DNA of 36,676 nucleotides from Streptomyces pinistramenti (GTDB taxonomy: Bacteria; Actinomycetota; Actinomycetes; Streptomycetales; Streptomycetaceae), in contig NZ_JAJCXB010000065.1 of NCBI RefSeq assembly GCF_020564935.1, forward strand, positions 1-36,676, given 5' to 3'. Shown here piece after piece: positions 6,724-14,398 of this stretch (position 1 is its first letter; each line of letters starts with the position of its first letter). The translations under genes were made by a program, and so were the position numbers. The notes under the pieces are model-generated. The model saw nothing but the letters and a program-made list of their open reading frames with translations, did no database searches and was not told the DNA's origin.

Positions 6724-8181
6724 GTGACCGACGAGCTCACCCCGGAGACCCCGGACGAGGACGAGCAGCCGATCAAGCAGCGCAAGAACGGCCTTTACCC
6801 GGGCGTTTCCGACGAGCTCGCCGCGAGCATGAAGAGCGGCTGGGCGGACACCGAACTGCGTGACCTGGAGCCGATCGAGCAGGCCCCGAACGCCGCCGCG
6901 CGCCGCGCCGCGCTCTCCGCGCGCTTCCCCGGCGAGCGCCTGGTGATCCCCGCGGGCAACCTCAAGACCCGCTCGAACGACACCGAGTACGACTTCCGCG
7001 CCTCCACGGAGTACGTCTACCTCACCGGCGACCAGACCGACGACAGCGTCCTGGTCCTGGAGCCGAACGGCGACGCGCACGACGCGACGGTCTACCGCCT
7101 GCCCCGCTCGAACCGCGAGAACGGCGAGTTCTGGCTCAACGGCATGGGCGAGCTGTGGGTCGGCCGCCGCAACAGCCTCACCGAGTCCGAGGCGCTGCTC
7201 GGCGTCCCCTGCAAGGACGTCCGCGAGCTGGCCGGGGCGCTGACCGAGGCGACAGGACCGGTCCGTGTCGTCCGCGGCCACGACGCCGGGATCGAGGCGG
7301 CGCTGACCGACAAGGTCACCGCCGAGCGCGACGAAGAGCTGCGCGTCTACCTGTCCGAGGCCCGCGTGGTGAAGGACGCGTTCGAGATCGGCGAGCTGCA
7401 GAAGGCCGTCGACTCCACCGTCCGCGGCTTCGAGGACGTCGTGAAGGTCCTCGACAAGGCCGAGGCGACGTCCGAGCGCTACATCGAGGGCACGTTCTTC
7501 CTGCGCGCCCGCGTCGAGGGCAACGACGTCGGCTACGGCTCGATCTGCGCCGCGGGCCCGCACGCCACCACCCTGCACTGGGTCCGCAACAACGGCGCGG
7601 TCCGCTCCGGCGACCTGCTGCTGCTGGACGCCGGCGTGGAGACCAACAGCCTCTACACCGCCGACGTCACCCGCACCCTGCCGATCAACGGCCGCTACAC
7701 CGACCTCCAGCGCACGATCTACGACGCGGTGTACGAGGCCCAGGAAGCCGGCATCGCGGCGGTCAAGCCCGGCGCGAACTTCCGCGACTTCCACGACGCC
7801 TCGCAGCGCGTGCTCGCCGAGAAGCTCGTCGAGTGGGGCCTGGTCGAGGGCCCCGCCGACCGCGTCCTGGAGCTGGCGCTCCAGCGCCGCTGGACCCTGC
7901 ACGGCACCGGCCACATGCTGGGCCTTGATGTCCACGACTGCGCCGCGGCCCGCACCGATGCGTACGTCAACGGCACCCTGGAGCCCGGCATGGTGCTGAC
8001 CGTCGAGCCCGGCCTGTACTTCCAGGCGGACGACCTGACGGTGCCCGAGGAGTACCGCGGCATCGGCGTCCGCATCGAGGACGACATCCTCGTCACCGAG
8101 GACGGCAACCGGAACCTGTCGGCCGCCCTGCCGCGCCGCTCGGACGAGGTCGAGTCCTGGATGGCCGGTCTGCGCGGCTGA
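6724..8181 (+). CDS. pepP: Xaa-Pro aminopeptidase (aminopeptidase P, M24B)
   Basis: A 485-residue cytoplasmic metallopeptidase that removes the N-terminal residue from peptides with proline at position 2. The N-terminal creatinase-like domain (about 50-200) precedes a pita-bread catalytic domain. The five metal ligands are visible: D302 in LLLLDAGVE, D314 in TADVTRT, H397 in GTGHMLGLDVHD, E428 in TVEPGLYF and E452 in GVRIEDDILVT. Length and order match the bacterial dimanganese enzyme. The GTG at 6724 follows AAGGAGG at 6713-6719. The gene ends in front of a strong terminator and is convergent with the DUF1876 gene. S. lividans has closely similar PepP enzymes. I am confident of the family but not of which paralogue this is. 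Confidence 0.93.
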   Translation: MTDELTPETPDEDEQPIKQRKNGLYPGVSDELAASMKSGWADTELRDLEPIEQAPNAAARRAALSARFPGERLVIPAGNLKTRSNDTEYDFRASTEYVYLTGDQTDDSVLVLEPNGDAHDATVYRLPRSNRENGEFWLNGMGELWVGRRNSLTESEALLGVPCKDVRELAGALTEATGPVRVVRGHDAGIEAALTDKVTAERDEELRVYLSEARVVKDAFEIGELQKAVDSTVRGFEDVVKVLDKAEATSERYIEGTFFLRARVEGNDVGYGSICAAGPHATTLHWVRNNGAVRSGDLLLLDAGVETNSLYTADVTRTLPINGRYTDLQRTIYDAVYEAQEAGIAAVKPGANFRDFHDASQRVLAEKLVEWGLVEGPADRVLELALQRRWTLHGTGHMLGLDVHDCAAARTDAYVNGTLEPGMVLTVEPGLYFQADDLTVPEEYRGIGVRIEDDILVTEDGNRNLSAALPRRSDEVESWMAGLRG

Positions 8182-8201
8182 CCGCGCCGCACGGCACACA
8201 C

Positions 8202-8236
8202 GACGGCCGGTGATCCCCTCGGGGTCACCGGCCGTC
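8202..8236. terminator. Bidirectional terminator
   Basis: GACGGCCGGTGA (8202-8213) pairs with TCACCGGCCGTC (8225-8236), a perfect 12-bp stem. The loop can extend it with CCCC/GGGG. It lies between the convergent pepP and DUF1876 stops and can serve both. Confidence 0.8.
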
Positions 8237-8248
8237 GCCGTACCCGCC

Positions 8249-8524
8249 TCACAGCGCCAGCGGGTAGGACGTCCTGCCGGACGCCTCGTCGATCTCCTCG
8301 TGTGCCTTGGTCAGCATCTTCATGGCCAGTTCGTTGAGGGCCCTGGCCGCGGCGATCTCCTCGCCGATGCGGGGCTGGTACGAGTCGACGGGGTGACGGC
8401 TGGCGTACCCGTGGGCGCGCACCTCCCGCCCGTCGGGGAGCCGTACCAGCGCGGCCGCGCGGGTGCGGTGGGTGTCCTCTTCGAATTCCATCTCGACATG
8501 CCATCCGACAGCGGTGTCCACCAT
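8249..8524 (-). CDS. DUF1876 (dsRBD-fold) small protein
   Basis: A 91-residue protein of the DUF1876 family, common in actinobacteria. The family pattern is present: W-x-V-x-x-x-x-E-E with a basic strand (GWHVEMEFEEDTHRTRA), a GYASRHP turn, and a C-terminal helix IGEEIAAARALNELAMKML. The fold is thought to resemble a double-stranded RNA-binding domain; function is unknown. I place the start at ATG 8524 because GGAGGTGATC lies immediately upstream and homologues begin near this MVDTAVGWHVE. A longer frame from GTG 8617, which overlaps the end of the tetR gene by 8 bp, would add 31 residues and would imply coupling to tetR; it cannot be excluded. Confidence 0.8.
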   Translation of the reverse strand: MVDTAVGWHVEMEFEEDTHRTRAAALVRLPDGREVRAHGYASRHPVDSYQPRIGEEIAAARALNELAMKMLTKAHEEIDEASGRTSYPLAL

Positions 8525-8609
8525 GACGATCACCTCCGGAATCGCTTCTTCCAGCGTGCGCCCGTCGGCCGCGTCGCGCACCGCCGACGCCGTCGGAAAC
8601 CGGGGCACC

Positions 8610-9278
8610 TCAGCCACCGCCCGTGCGGTACGCCCCCGCCCTGATGCCCGCCCAGACGGCCGTGGCGGTGGATTCCGCGAGGGCGATGTCCACCGGGCGG
8701 CGGACGATGAGCAAGCGGTAGTAGAAGGGCGCGGCGAGGGCGGAGATCACGGCGACCGGGTCGGTGTCGGCCGGGACTTCGCCGCGGGCGATGGCGCGCC
8801 CGACCATCGCGCCCGCGAGCTGGAGTCGGCCGTCGAAGAAGTCGCGGAGGATGGTGGCGGCCTCCGGCTGGCGCGCCGCGGCGGAAACCACCGCGTCGAG
8901 GAGCCCGCGGACCCGGGCGGCCTCGTACAGGGTCTCCAGGGACTGCGCGAGGGCGTGCAGGTCACCGAGGAGGGTTCCGGTGTCGGCCAGCGGGACGCTC
9001 GTGCTGCTGACGTCCGTCAGCAGGTCGCAGACCAGGCCCTCGATGGTGCGCCAGCGCCGGTAGACCGTCGCGAGGTGGATTCCGGAGCGCTGGGCGATGC
9101 CCTCCATGGTGACCGCGCCGAATCCGGACTCGGCCAACTCGTCGAAAACGGCGGTCAGTACGGCCTGCCGGGTGCGTGCCGTACGTCCGCCCGGTCGGGC
9201 CTTGCCGGGAAGGTGGGGCGCAGGGGTCAAAGCCGCTCCGTATTGCCGTGCGGGGTCGGGCCACGTATTCTCCACCAC
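8610..9278 (-). CDS. TetR/AcrR-family transcriptional regulator
   Basis: Up to 222 residues. The helix-turn-helix spans roughly 35-80: RTRQAVLTAVFDELAESGFG, then TMEGIAQRSGIHLATVYRRW, a textbook TetR DNA-binding domain. The C-terminal part (about 95-215) resembles the TetR_C domains of regulators of small-molecule exporters. The start is ambiguous. GTG 9278 lies only 3 bp from the operator and has no ribosome site. TTG 9230 has GGAG five bases upstream and fits the conserved domain just as well. Directly upstream is a perfect inverted repeat likely to be its operator, so autoregulation is expected. No exporter or enzyme gene is adjacent; the only co-directional neighbour is DUF1876. Confidence 0.85.
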   Translation of the reverse strand: MVENTWPDPARQYGAALTPAPHLPGKARPGGRTARTRQAVLTAVFDELAESGFGAVTMEGIAQRSGIHLATVYRRWRTIEGLVCDLLTDVSSTSVPLADTGTLLGDLHALAQSLETLYEAARVRGLLDAVVSAAARQPEAATILRDFFDGRLQLAGAMVGRAIARGEVPADTDPVAVISALAAPFYYRLLIVRRPVDIALAESTATAVWAGIRAGAYRTGGG

Positions 9279-9281
9279 AGA

Positions 9282-9305
9282 CTAACGCGAGCAAGTTCGC
9301 GTTAG
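9282..9305. promoter_or_regulatory. TetR operator (9-bp perfect inverted repeat)
   Basis: CTAACGCGA (9282-9290) and TCGCGTTAG (9297-9305) are perfect reverse complements six bases apart, giving the 24-bp size typical for two TetR dimers or one extended dimer. It lies directly before the tetR start on the minus strand. Confidence 0.75.
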
Positions 9306-9317
9306 ACAGTGCGTGCC

Positions 9318-9366
9318 GGTCTCGCAGTGTGGGGAAACCGCGGGGGAAGTCCTCACCTGCGAGACC
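9318..9366 (-). terminator. Hairpin downstream of the DUF397 gene
   Basis: GGTCTCGCA (9318-9326) and TGCGAGACC (9358-9366) form a perfect 9-bp inverted repeat around a 31-nt loop. It follows the DUF397 stop on the minus strand and would separate that operon from tetR. The long loop makes it a modest terminator. Confidence 0.4.
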
Positions 9367-9399
9367 GCGCGGCACGTTCCGCCGACAGCGGCGCCCCGC

Positions 9400-9693
9400 T
9401 CAGACCCCGAGCGCCCCACCCTTGACGGCCGTGACGAACCGGCCCCAGGCCCCGGCACCCATCACCAGCGCCGGCCCGTCCGGGTTCTTGGAGTCCCGGA
9501 CGGGGACGATGCCGGGGAGGTCTTCGCGGATCTCGATGCACTCGCCGCCGCTGGAGTTGCTGTAGCTGCTCTTGCGCCAAGAGGCCGCACCGTGGAAGTC
9601 CTCGGCCACCTCGACGCAGTCGCCGCCGCTGGCATTGCTGTAGCTGCTCTTGCGCCAGCGTGCGCCGCCGAAGTCATTCCTGCTGGGCTGCAT
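9400..9693 (-). CDS. DUF397 protein with duplicated WRKSSYSN module
   Basis: A 97-residue DUF397 protein, the small partner of WhiJ/Scr1-type regulators in Streptomyces. One DUF397 domain normally begins W-R-K-S-S-Y-S-N-x-x-G-G-x-C. Here that block occurs twice, at about residues 13 and 39, exactly 26 residues apart, followed by a single complete C-terminal half (VPVRDSKNPDGPALV, then WGRFVTAVKGG). The DNA shows the same 39-bp segment at 9541-9579 and 9619-9657 with three differences, so the duplication is recent. The start ATG overlaps the end of the upstream XRE gene by 20 bp, so the two are one operon. DUF397 proteins are thought to modulate the XRE partner. Confidence 0.9.
   Translation of the reverse strand: MQPSRNDFGGARWRKSSYSNASGGDCVEVAEDFHGAASWRKSSYSNSSGGECIEIREDLPGIVPVRDSKNPDGPALVMGAGAWGRFVTAVKGGALGV
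9541..9657. repeat. 78-bp-offset direct repeat inside the DUF397 gene
   Basis: Copies at 9541-9579 and 9619-9657 match at 36 of 39 positions, with a 78-bp (26-codon) period. The duplication keeps frame and repeats the WRKSSYSN-xSGG block. Confidence 0.85.
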
Positions 9694-10525
9694 CTCTGTA
9701 GTCCTCTGCCGTCGCCTCGATCATGGCCAGGGACGCCTGGGGTGACAGTGCGGCGGCCCTGAGCAGATCGTACGACCTGCGATAGTCCTTCACGAGGGGC
9801 GGATAATCGATGAGTTGGCCGCTGTGGATGCCCTCGGTGTAGATCACCGGAGGGGCATCCGGGAAGGTCATCACTCGCACCATGCCCATCATGAGCGGGA
9901 AGGCCGCCGCTGTTTCGGGGATGACCTGGAGAACTCCCTGGTTGTCCTTGATGACCGTCGCGATGTGCGCGAGCTGCTCAGCCATCGGGCCGGGCTCCAA
10001 CAAGGGCTTGCGGAGCATCGATTCGTGGACGATCGCCCAGAACGCAGGGCGCTGCTCACGGCCCCAGATCTCGGCACGCTCTATCCGCGCCGCCACCTGC
10101 TTTTCCACGGTCTTCGGCGGCAACCACGGACTTCCGGTCCGTACGACCTGCCGCGCATACGTCTCGGTCTGGAGCAGCCCAGGAATGAGCATCGGCGCCC
10201 ACTCCTCGATCCGCTCCGCGAACTTCTCCATTTCCGCGACGTCCGCGAAATACTCCGCGTGACCCGACTGCTTGGCCTTGCGTACGTCCTCGCAGCGCCG
10301 CTCGAAGAAGCCGTCCGTGCCGAGCTTCGCGTCGACGTGCCGGGCCAGATCCATCGGCATACGGCGCTCGCCGCGCTCGATCTGGCTGAGGAACGAGAGC
10401 CCTCTGAAGCTTCCGTCGACCAACTGCTCAAGCGTCAGGCCCGCGGACTCCCGCTTGTAGCGCAGCTCGGCGCCGTAGAAGGCGGGTACGTCCGCGGACG
10501 CGTTGGTTGCTTTACGTGGAGGCAC
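9674..10525 (-). CDS. XRE-family regulator with DUF5753 domain (WhiJ/Scr1-like)
   Basis: A 283-residue regulator. Residues about 16-75 are a Xre helix-turn-helix (YGAELRYKRESAGLTLEQLV, then SFLSQIERGERRMP). Residues about 100-275 are the DUF5753 effector domain, marked by MLIPGLLQTETYARQVV, ARIERAEIW, WAIVHESMLRKP and the Y-T-E-G-x-x-S-G block near the end. Such proteins are encoded with DUF397 partners in dozens of Streptomyces loci, and WhiJ represses development in S. coelicolor. The GTG at 10525 has a weak GGTGAG site. The divergent + strand gene encodes a small protein of the kind often found in these loci. Its signal and targets are unknown; autoregulation is likely. Confidence 0.92.
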   Translation of the reverse strand: MPPRKATNASADVPAFYGAELRYKRESAGLTLEQLVDGSFRGLSFLSQIERGERRMPMDLARHVDAKLGTDGFFERRCEDVRKAKQSGHAEYFADVAEMEKFAERIEEWAPMLIPGLLQTETYARQVVRTGSPWLPPKTVEKQVAARIERAEIWGREQRPAFWAIVHESMLRKPLLEPGPMAEQLAHIATVIKDNQGVLQVIPETAAAFPLMMGMVRVMTFPDAPPVIYTEGIHSGQLIDYPPLVKDYRRSYDLLRAAALSPQASLAMIEATAEDYRDAAQQE

Positions 10526-10598
10526 AACTCACCACCATTTTTCGTGTGTTGCCCTGCGTAACTCACTGTGCTTCCACGCTAGCCGTCACCACGTCACG

Positions 10599-10618
10599 CT
10601 GTGAGGGATTCATCACAG
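10599..10618. promoter_or_regulatory. Candidate operator in the divergent XRE/small-protein region
   Basis: CTGTGA (10599-10604) and TCACAG (10613-10618) form a perfect inverted repeat with an 8-bp spacer, centred between the two divergent genes. It is 22 bp before the ATG at 10641. It is the best candidate site for the XRE regulator. Confidence 0.4.
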
Positions 10619-10640
10619 ACCGCACAGGAAGGTGGACACC

Positions 10641-10874
10641 ATGCACGACCACGCCCCCTACGCCGACCGCACCCCCGACCCCGAGGACGTCGGCGAGCGT
10701 CTGGAAGCGCTCCAGGGTGCGTTGCACGCCAACGGCATCACGCTGCCGTCGCTCGGCCTCGATCTGCCGAGCCTCGTGGGGCATTACCGGCTGCCGCTGA
10801 TCGCGCTCGGCAACTGCAACGTGGAGACGGCCGGGCGGCTGACCGAGGTACTGCTCAAGGCTGCGGGGCGGTAA
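10641..10874 (+). CDS. Small conserved protein of the XRE/DUF397 locus
   Basis: A 77-residue acidic protein, MHDHAPYADRTPDPEDVGER onward. The first half is a predicted helix with ALQGALHANGITLPSLGLD. The second has a LIALGNCNVETAGRLTEVLL block, close to the L-x-x-L-G-R-C-N-x-D-T-A-R-x-L pattern seen in small proteins next to Streptomyces Xre/DUF397 pairs. No membrane or signal segment is present. I place the start at ATG 10641, preceded by AGGAAGG at 10626-10632; GTG 10632 is in frame but overlaps that ribosome site. It is divergent from the XRE gene and probably under its control. The function is unknown. Confidence 0.75.
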   Translation: MHDHAPYADRTPDPEDVGERLEALQGALHANGITLPSLGLDLPSLVGHYRLPLIALGNCNVETAGRLTEVLLKAAGR

Positions 10875-11188
10875 GGGAGTTGGGACCGGTGCGGCGGCGC
10901 CACCGGCTACGGTGAACGGCGCGTGGATGTCCGTACGGCGAGGAACGCTCCAACCGGAGCGGAAGCATCCGTTCCTCGCTCGTTCGAGTGGTCCGCCTCC
11001 GCGCCGTTTTTCGGTGACGGTCATCGGGTTCCGCTCCGGAACGCGCGTAGAACGTGCCTTTGGGGCATGAAAACGCAGAGACGGGCTCGTTCTATCGCTG
11101 CGCACCGCGGTTGGCCGATCCTCCGGCGGTCCGTGAAAGTCGGGAACAGCCCACCCGCCGGGGGGCGTTGATACCCGGAAGGACCCGC
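10875..11188. other. Intergenic region with nested hairpins
   Basis: 314 bp without a gene. GCGAGGAACG (10938-10947) and CGTTCCTCGC (10970-10979) form a perfect 10-bp stem, and CGCTCC/GGAGCG (10946-10961) can form an alternative inner hairpin, which together probably terminate the small gene before it. A further GTTCCG-CTC-CGGAAC hairpin lies at 11028-11042. The segment before 11189 should carry the promoter of the small membrane protein; no clear box is seen. Confidence 0.45.
10938..10979 (+). terminator. Probable terminator of the small XRE-locus gene
   Basis: A perfect 10-bp inverted repeat, GCGAGGAACG with CGTTCCTCGC, 63 bp after the stop of the 77-residue protein gene. It has a 22-nt loop that can itself fold. 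No T-run is present, as is common in Streptomyces. Confidence 0.55.
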
Positions 11189-11362
11189 ATGACCAACCTG
11201 ACCGCCGTCGTGATCACCGGCGCCTTCGCGCTCGCCGCGTCCGTCACCGGCGCGCTGCTCACCCATGTCCTGGCGCTGCGTACCGAACGCGAGCGCCGCC
11301 GTCACCGGGACGAGGGGCCACGGATCGTAGTGGTACCTGCGCGGCGCCGCTGGTGGCGCTGA
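11189..11362 (+). CDS. Small single-span membrane protein
   Basis: A 57-residue protein, MTNLTAVVITGAFALAASVT onward. One hydrophobic helix (about 5-31) is followed by a very basic tail (TERERRRHRDEGPRIVVVPARRRWWR). This is the layout of a positive-inside anchor with its C-terminus in the cytoplasm. GGAAGGA lies seven bases before the ATG, which supports translation. It is too short for a family assignment; Streptomyces genomes have many such peptides of unknown role. It is convergent with the nickel transporter gene. Confidence 0.65.
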   Translation: MTNLTAVVITGAFALAASVTGALLTHVLALRTERERRRHRDEGPRIVVVPARRRWWR

Positions 11363-11377
11363 CGACGGCGACGGGAC

Positions 11378-11393
11378 ACGCGGAGCGCCGCGT
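11378..11393. terminator. Short hairpin between convergent genes
   Basis: ACGCGG-AGCG-CCGCGT is a 6-bp perfect stem with a 4-nt loop, located between the small membrane protein stop and the transporter stop. Confidence 0.35.
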
Positions 11394-12541
11394 CACTCCG
11401 CCCCCGGCTCCCCCGCCGGCCGGATGTCCGCCTCCCACTTCTCCTCGATGCGGCCGAACTTCCACACGGCCAGCGCGACGAGCCAGGTGACGAAGAAGAT
11501 GCCGACGATCACGAAGCCGATGATGTTGAGGTCGAGTCCGGCGATCCAGTCCCAGAAGAAGCCGTGCAGGCCGAGCTTGTCGGCGAGCAGGCCGAGCAGT
11601 TCGACGGTGCCGATGATCAGCGCGACGGCCACCGACAGGCCGGTGATGGTGAGGTTGTAGTAGACCTTGCGGACCGGCTTGGAGAAGGCCCAGCCGTAGG
11701 CGAAGTTCATGAACGAGCCGTCGATGGTGTCCAGCAGGCTCATGCCCGCGGCGAAGAGCACCGGCAGGCAGAGGATCGCGTACCAGGGCAGCCCGGACGC
11801 GGCGCCGGACCCGGCGAGTACGAGGAGGGCGACCTCGGTCGCGGTGTCGAAGCCGAGGCCGAAGAGCAGGCCGAGCGGGTACATCTGCCAGGGCTTGGTG
11901 ATCGACTTCATGACGCGGCCGAGCAGCCGGTTCATCAGCCCGCGCTTGTCGAGCTGGTCCTCCAGGGCCGCCTCGTCGAAGTCACCGGCCCGCATCCGGC
12001 GGAAGACCTGCCAGATCCCGGCCAGGATGACGAGGTTGACCGCCGCGATGATGTAGAGGAAGACGCCGGAGACGGTGGTGCCGATCAGGCCGGTGACGTC
12101 GTGCAGCCGGGAGCTGTCGTTCTGGACCGGGCCTGCCAGGGCCCGTACGCCGAGCGAGAGCAGGAAGGCCAGGCCGAAGACGACGCTGGAGTGGCCGAGC
12201 GAGAACCAGAAGCCGACCGAGAGCGGGCGCTGCCCCTCGTTCATCAGCTTGCGGGTGGTGTTGTCGATGGCGGCGATGTGGTCGGCGTCGAAGGCGTGCC
12301 GCATGCCCAGGGTGTACGCGGTGACGCCGATGCCGATGCCGAAGGTCTTGGTGCCCAGGCTGTAGTGCTCCGGCGCGACGATCGCCACCAGCGTGAACCA
12401 GCCGATCACGTGCAGGGCGAGGATGAACGCGGCCATCCCGCCCAGGCGGCCCCACTCGGCGCGGGTCATCGAGCGGGCGATGCGCTGCCTTCGGGTGGGT
12501 GCGGGCGCGGTGGTCGTCGGTGCGGCGGGGGACACGGGCAT
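11393..12541 (-). CDS. NiCoT-family nickel/cobalt permease (HoxN/NixA type)
   Basis: A 382-residue polytopic membrane protein that imports Ni2+ or Co2+ by secondary transport. The NiCoT signature RHAFDADHIAAIDNTTRKLM (about 81-100) carries the H-A-x-D-A-D-H metal motif of transmembrane helix 2. The other family blocks GFWFSLGHSSVVF, LGLLFGLGFDTATEVALL and AGMSLLDTIDGSFM follow in order, with eight or so hydrophobic segments. The start ATG 12541 has GGAAGAG upstream; the basic N-terminal tail of about 30 residues is cytoplasmic. An Ni-responsive site (candidate Nur box) lies about 85 bp upstream. Nickel would serve the Ni superoxide dismutase or urease of Streptomyces. The ion preference cannot be read from sequence. 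Confidence 0.93.
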   Translation of the reverse strand: MPVSPAAPTTTAPAPTRRQRIARSMTRAEWGRLGGMAAFILALHVIGWFTLVAIVAPEHYSLGTKTFGIGIGVTAYTLGMRHAFDADHIAAIDNTTRKLMNEGQRPLSVGFWFSLGHSSVVFGLAFLLSLGVRALAGPVQNDSSRLHDVTGLIGTTVSGVFLYIIAAVNLVILAGIWQVFRRMRAGDFDEAALEDQLDKRGLMNRLLGRVMKSITKPWQMYPLGLLFGLGFDTATEVALLVLAGSGAASGLPWYAILCLPVLFAAGMSLLDTIDGSFMNFAYGWAFSKPVRKVYYNLTITGLSVAVALIIGTVELLGLLADKLGLHGFFWDWIAGLDLNIIGFVIVGIFFVTWLVALAVWKFGRIEEKWEADIRPAGEPGAE

Positions 12542-12854
12542 GGGCGGTGCTGCTCTCTTCCGGTGGGTCGCGCCTCTCCTTCTGCGGGCGCCCCTCCTTC
12601 ACGTTGCTGCGCATATTTCGCACTTGCAACCAGTGCGCAGTAAAGACCGGGAAAGATTCAGCCCATCCCGTACGACGGCCCCGAGCGGACAGAAACCCTC
12701 CGCCCCGGGGACGCGCCGGTCCGCCGGTCACCCCCGGGAGCGCCCGGGAAACGTCAACTTCCCTGGCGTCACCGGAGGTTCACTTGACATGCACAAACCC
12801 AGAACGCTTCTCTGGACCACCGACCGGCTCTCCACCCCGCGACCGGAGGAGATC
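12542..12854. other. Divergent region between NiCoT and GH76 genes
   Basis: 313 bp. The left third holds the candidate Nur box and a wider inverted repeat CTGCGCA (12607-12613) / TGCGCAG (12634-12640). The right part is a leader for the GH76 gene with a second in-frame ATG at 12789 that I do not prefer. A TTGACA at 12784-12789 has no matching -10. Confidence 0.4.
12624..12640 (-). promoter_or_regulatory. Candidate Nur (nickel-responsive Fur family) box
   Basis: Read on the minus strand, CTGCGC-ACTGG-TTGCAA matches the Streptomyces Nur-box layout of two TTGCAA-like hexamers separated by 5 bp; one hexamer is exact and the other keeps the TGC core. It is 83-99 bp upstream of the NiCoT start. 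Nickel-dependent repression of uptake by Nur is established for the nik genes of S. coelicolor. Confidence 0.45.
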
Positions 12855-14336
12855 ATGCGCCCGACGCCCCCGCACCGTCACCCCGGATCCACCCGCCTCA
12901 GAAGGCTCGCCACCGCCTCCTGCCTGCTGGCCTTCCTGGCGCCCGCCCTCCCGTCGACGGCGGCACAGGCGGCCGACCAGCCCGTCTGCAACAAGCACTG
13001 CGACGCCCGCGATCCCCGGTACGCCGCCGACGACCACACCGCGGCCACCGCGTCGGTCCACGCGCGCACCCTCGCCCTGCACCTCTCCGACAACGATGTC
13101 ATGGGCTGGGCCTCGATCGACAACGGCAACCCCGGCGACGAGATCTGGCTCGACCGCTCCTTCGACGGCGGGCAGACCTGGTCATCCGGCAGCAGGCTCG
13201 GCGCCACCAAGACCCCCGAGGGCTCGCGGGGCTGGCGCAGCCAGATGTACAACGTCGACGACTGGAACCACGCGGGCATCGGCGCGCTGCGGGCCTGCGG
13301 CAAGGCGGGCGACCGCCCCGAGATCGCCTGCACTCCGTGGAAGCGCACCAACTGGAACGCGTGGAGCAGGAGCACCGCGGCCGCCACCGCGCTGATGATG
13401 GGCTACCACCGCGACACCAGGAAGTTCGCCGGCTGGTGGACCTCGGCCACCGCGCTGACCTCACTCATCGACAACATCCGCGTCAGCGGCATGCCGAGCT
13501 ACACGTACGCCATCTCCACCACCTACGACAAGCTCCGCGGCGAGCAGGACGGCGACTTCAAGAACTCCTATCTCGACGACACCGGCTGGTGGGGCCTGGC
13601 CTGGGTCGCCGCGTACGACGTGACCGGCGAGAAGCGCTACCTGGACACCGCCCGCGCCGACGCCGACCACATGCACGACCACTGGACCGCCACCTGCGGG
13701 GGCGGCGTCCAGTGGGCCACCGACAAGCCGTACAAGAACGCCATCACCAATGAGCTGTACCTGCACCTCAACGCGTCCCTGCACAACCGCATCGACGGCG
13801 ACGGCACCTATCTCCAGCGCGCCGAGGACGAGTGGTCCTGGTTCCAGGGCAGTGGCATGACCAACTCCGGCCACACCATCAACGACGGCCTCGACAACTC
13901 CTGCAAGAACAACGGCCAGTCGACCTGGACGTACAACCAGGGCGTGATCCTCGCCGGCCTCGCCGAACTCCACCGCGCAACCGGCGACGCGTCCCTCCTG
14001 GACAGCGCCCGCACCCTGGCCGACGCCTCCACCTCGTCGTCCTACCTCAACCCGGGCGGCACCCTGCACGAGCCCTACGAACCGGACGGCACCGGCTGCA
14101 CCTCCGACGGCGACTCCTTCAAAGGCCCCTACGCCAGGGGCCTCGGCATCCTCAACAAGGAACTCCCCGACCACCCCTACACCACCTACCTCAACAACCA
14201 GGCCGCCACCCTCCACACCAAAAACCGCACCCCCCTCGACCAGTACGGCCCCCACTGGGCCGGCCCCTTCACCACCACGGGCAACGGCTGCCAGCACAGC
14301 GCACTGGACCTGCTGAACGCGGCTTCGCAGGGCTGA
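12855..14336 (+). CDS. Secreted glycoside hydrolase family 76 (endo-alpha-1,6-mannanase)
   Basis: A 493-residue exported enzyme. Residues 1-40 are a Sec signal peptide (RLRRLATASCLLAFLAPALP, cleavage near TAAQA-AD). A region of about 140 residues, with short Cys-bearing stretches near 46 and 155, precedes the GH76 (alpha/alpha)6 barrel. The catalytic Asp pair of GH76 is at 241-242 in NSYLDDTGWWGLAW. Downstream family blocks include ITNELYLHLNASLHNR, TWTYNQGVILAGLAELHRAT and FKGPYARGL. It should cleave alpha-1,6-mannan backbones such as fungal or actinobacterial cell-wall mannan. The ATG at 12855 has GGAGGAGATC before it and puts the signal peptide at the right distance; ATG 12789 would add 22 residues. 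The gene is monocistronic. Confidence 0.9.
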   Translation: MRPTPPHRHPGSTRLRRLATASCLLAFLAPALPSTAAQAADQPVCNKHCDARDPRYAADDHTAATASVHARTLALHLSDNDVMGWASIDNGNPGDEIWLDRSFDGGQTWSSGSRLGATKTPEGSRGWRSQMYNVDDWNHAGIGALRACGKAGDRPEIACTPWKRTNWNAWSRSTAAATALMMGYHRDTRKFAGWWTSATALTSLIDNIRVSGMPSYTYAISTTYDKLRGEQDGDFKNSYLDDTGWWGLAWVAAYDVTGEKRYLDTARADADHMHDHWTATCGGGVQWATDKPYKNAITNELYLHLNASLHNRIDGDGTYLQRAEDEWSWFQGSGMTNSGHTINDGLDNSCKNNGQSTWTYNQGVILAGLAELHRATGDASLLDSARTLADASTSSSYLNPGGTLHEPYEPDGTGCTSDGDSFKGPYARGLGILNKELPDHPYTTYLNNQAATLHTKNRTPLDQYGPHWAGPFTTTGNGCQHSALDLLNAASQG

Positions 14337-14398
14337 AGGGGGCAGGTATGAGCTACGGGCTCGCGCGGAGGAGGTCTTCTTCGCGTGGGCTCGGCCGC

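Noticed and set aside
12393..12854. N-terminal extension of the GH76 frame from 12393 or 12789
   Set aside because: The signal peptide sits correctly from ATG 12855, which has GGAGGAGATC; the extension overlaps the NiCoT control region.
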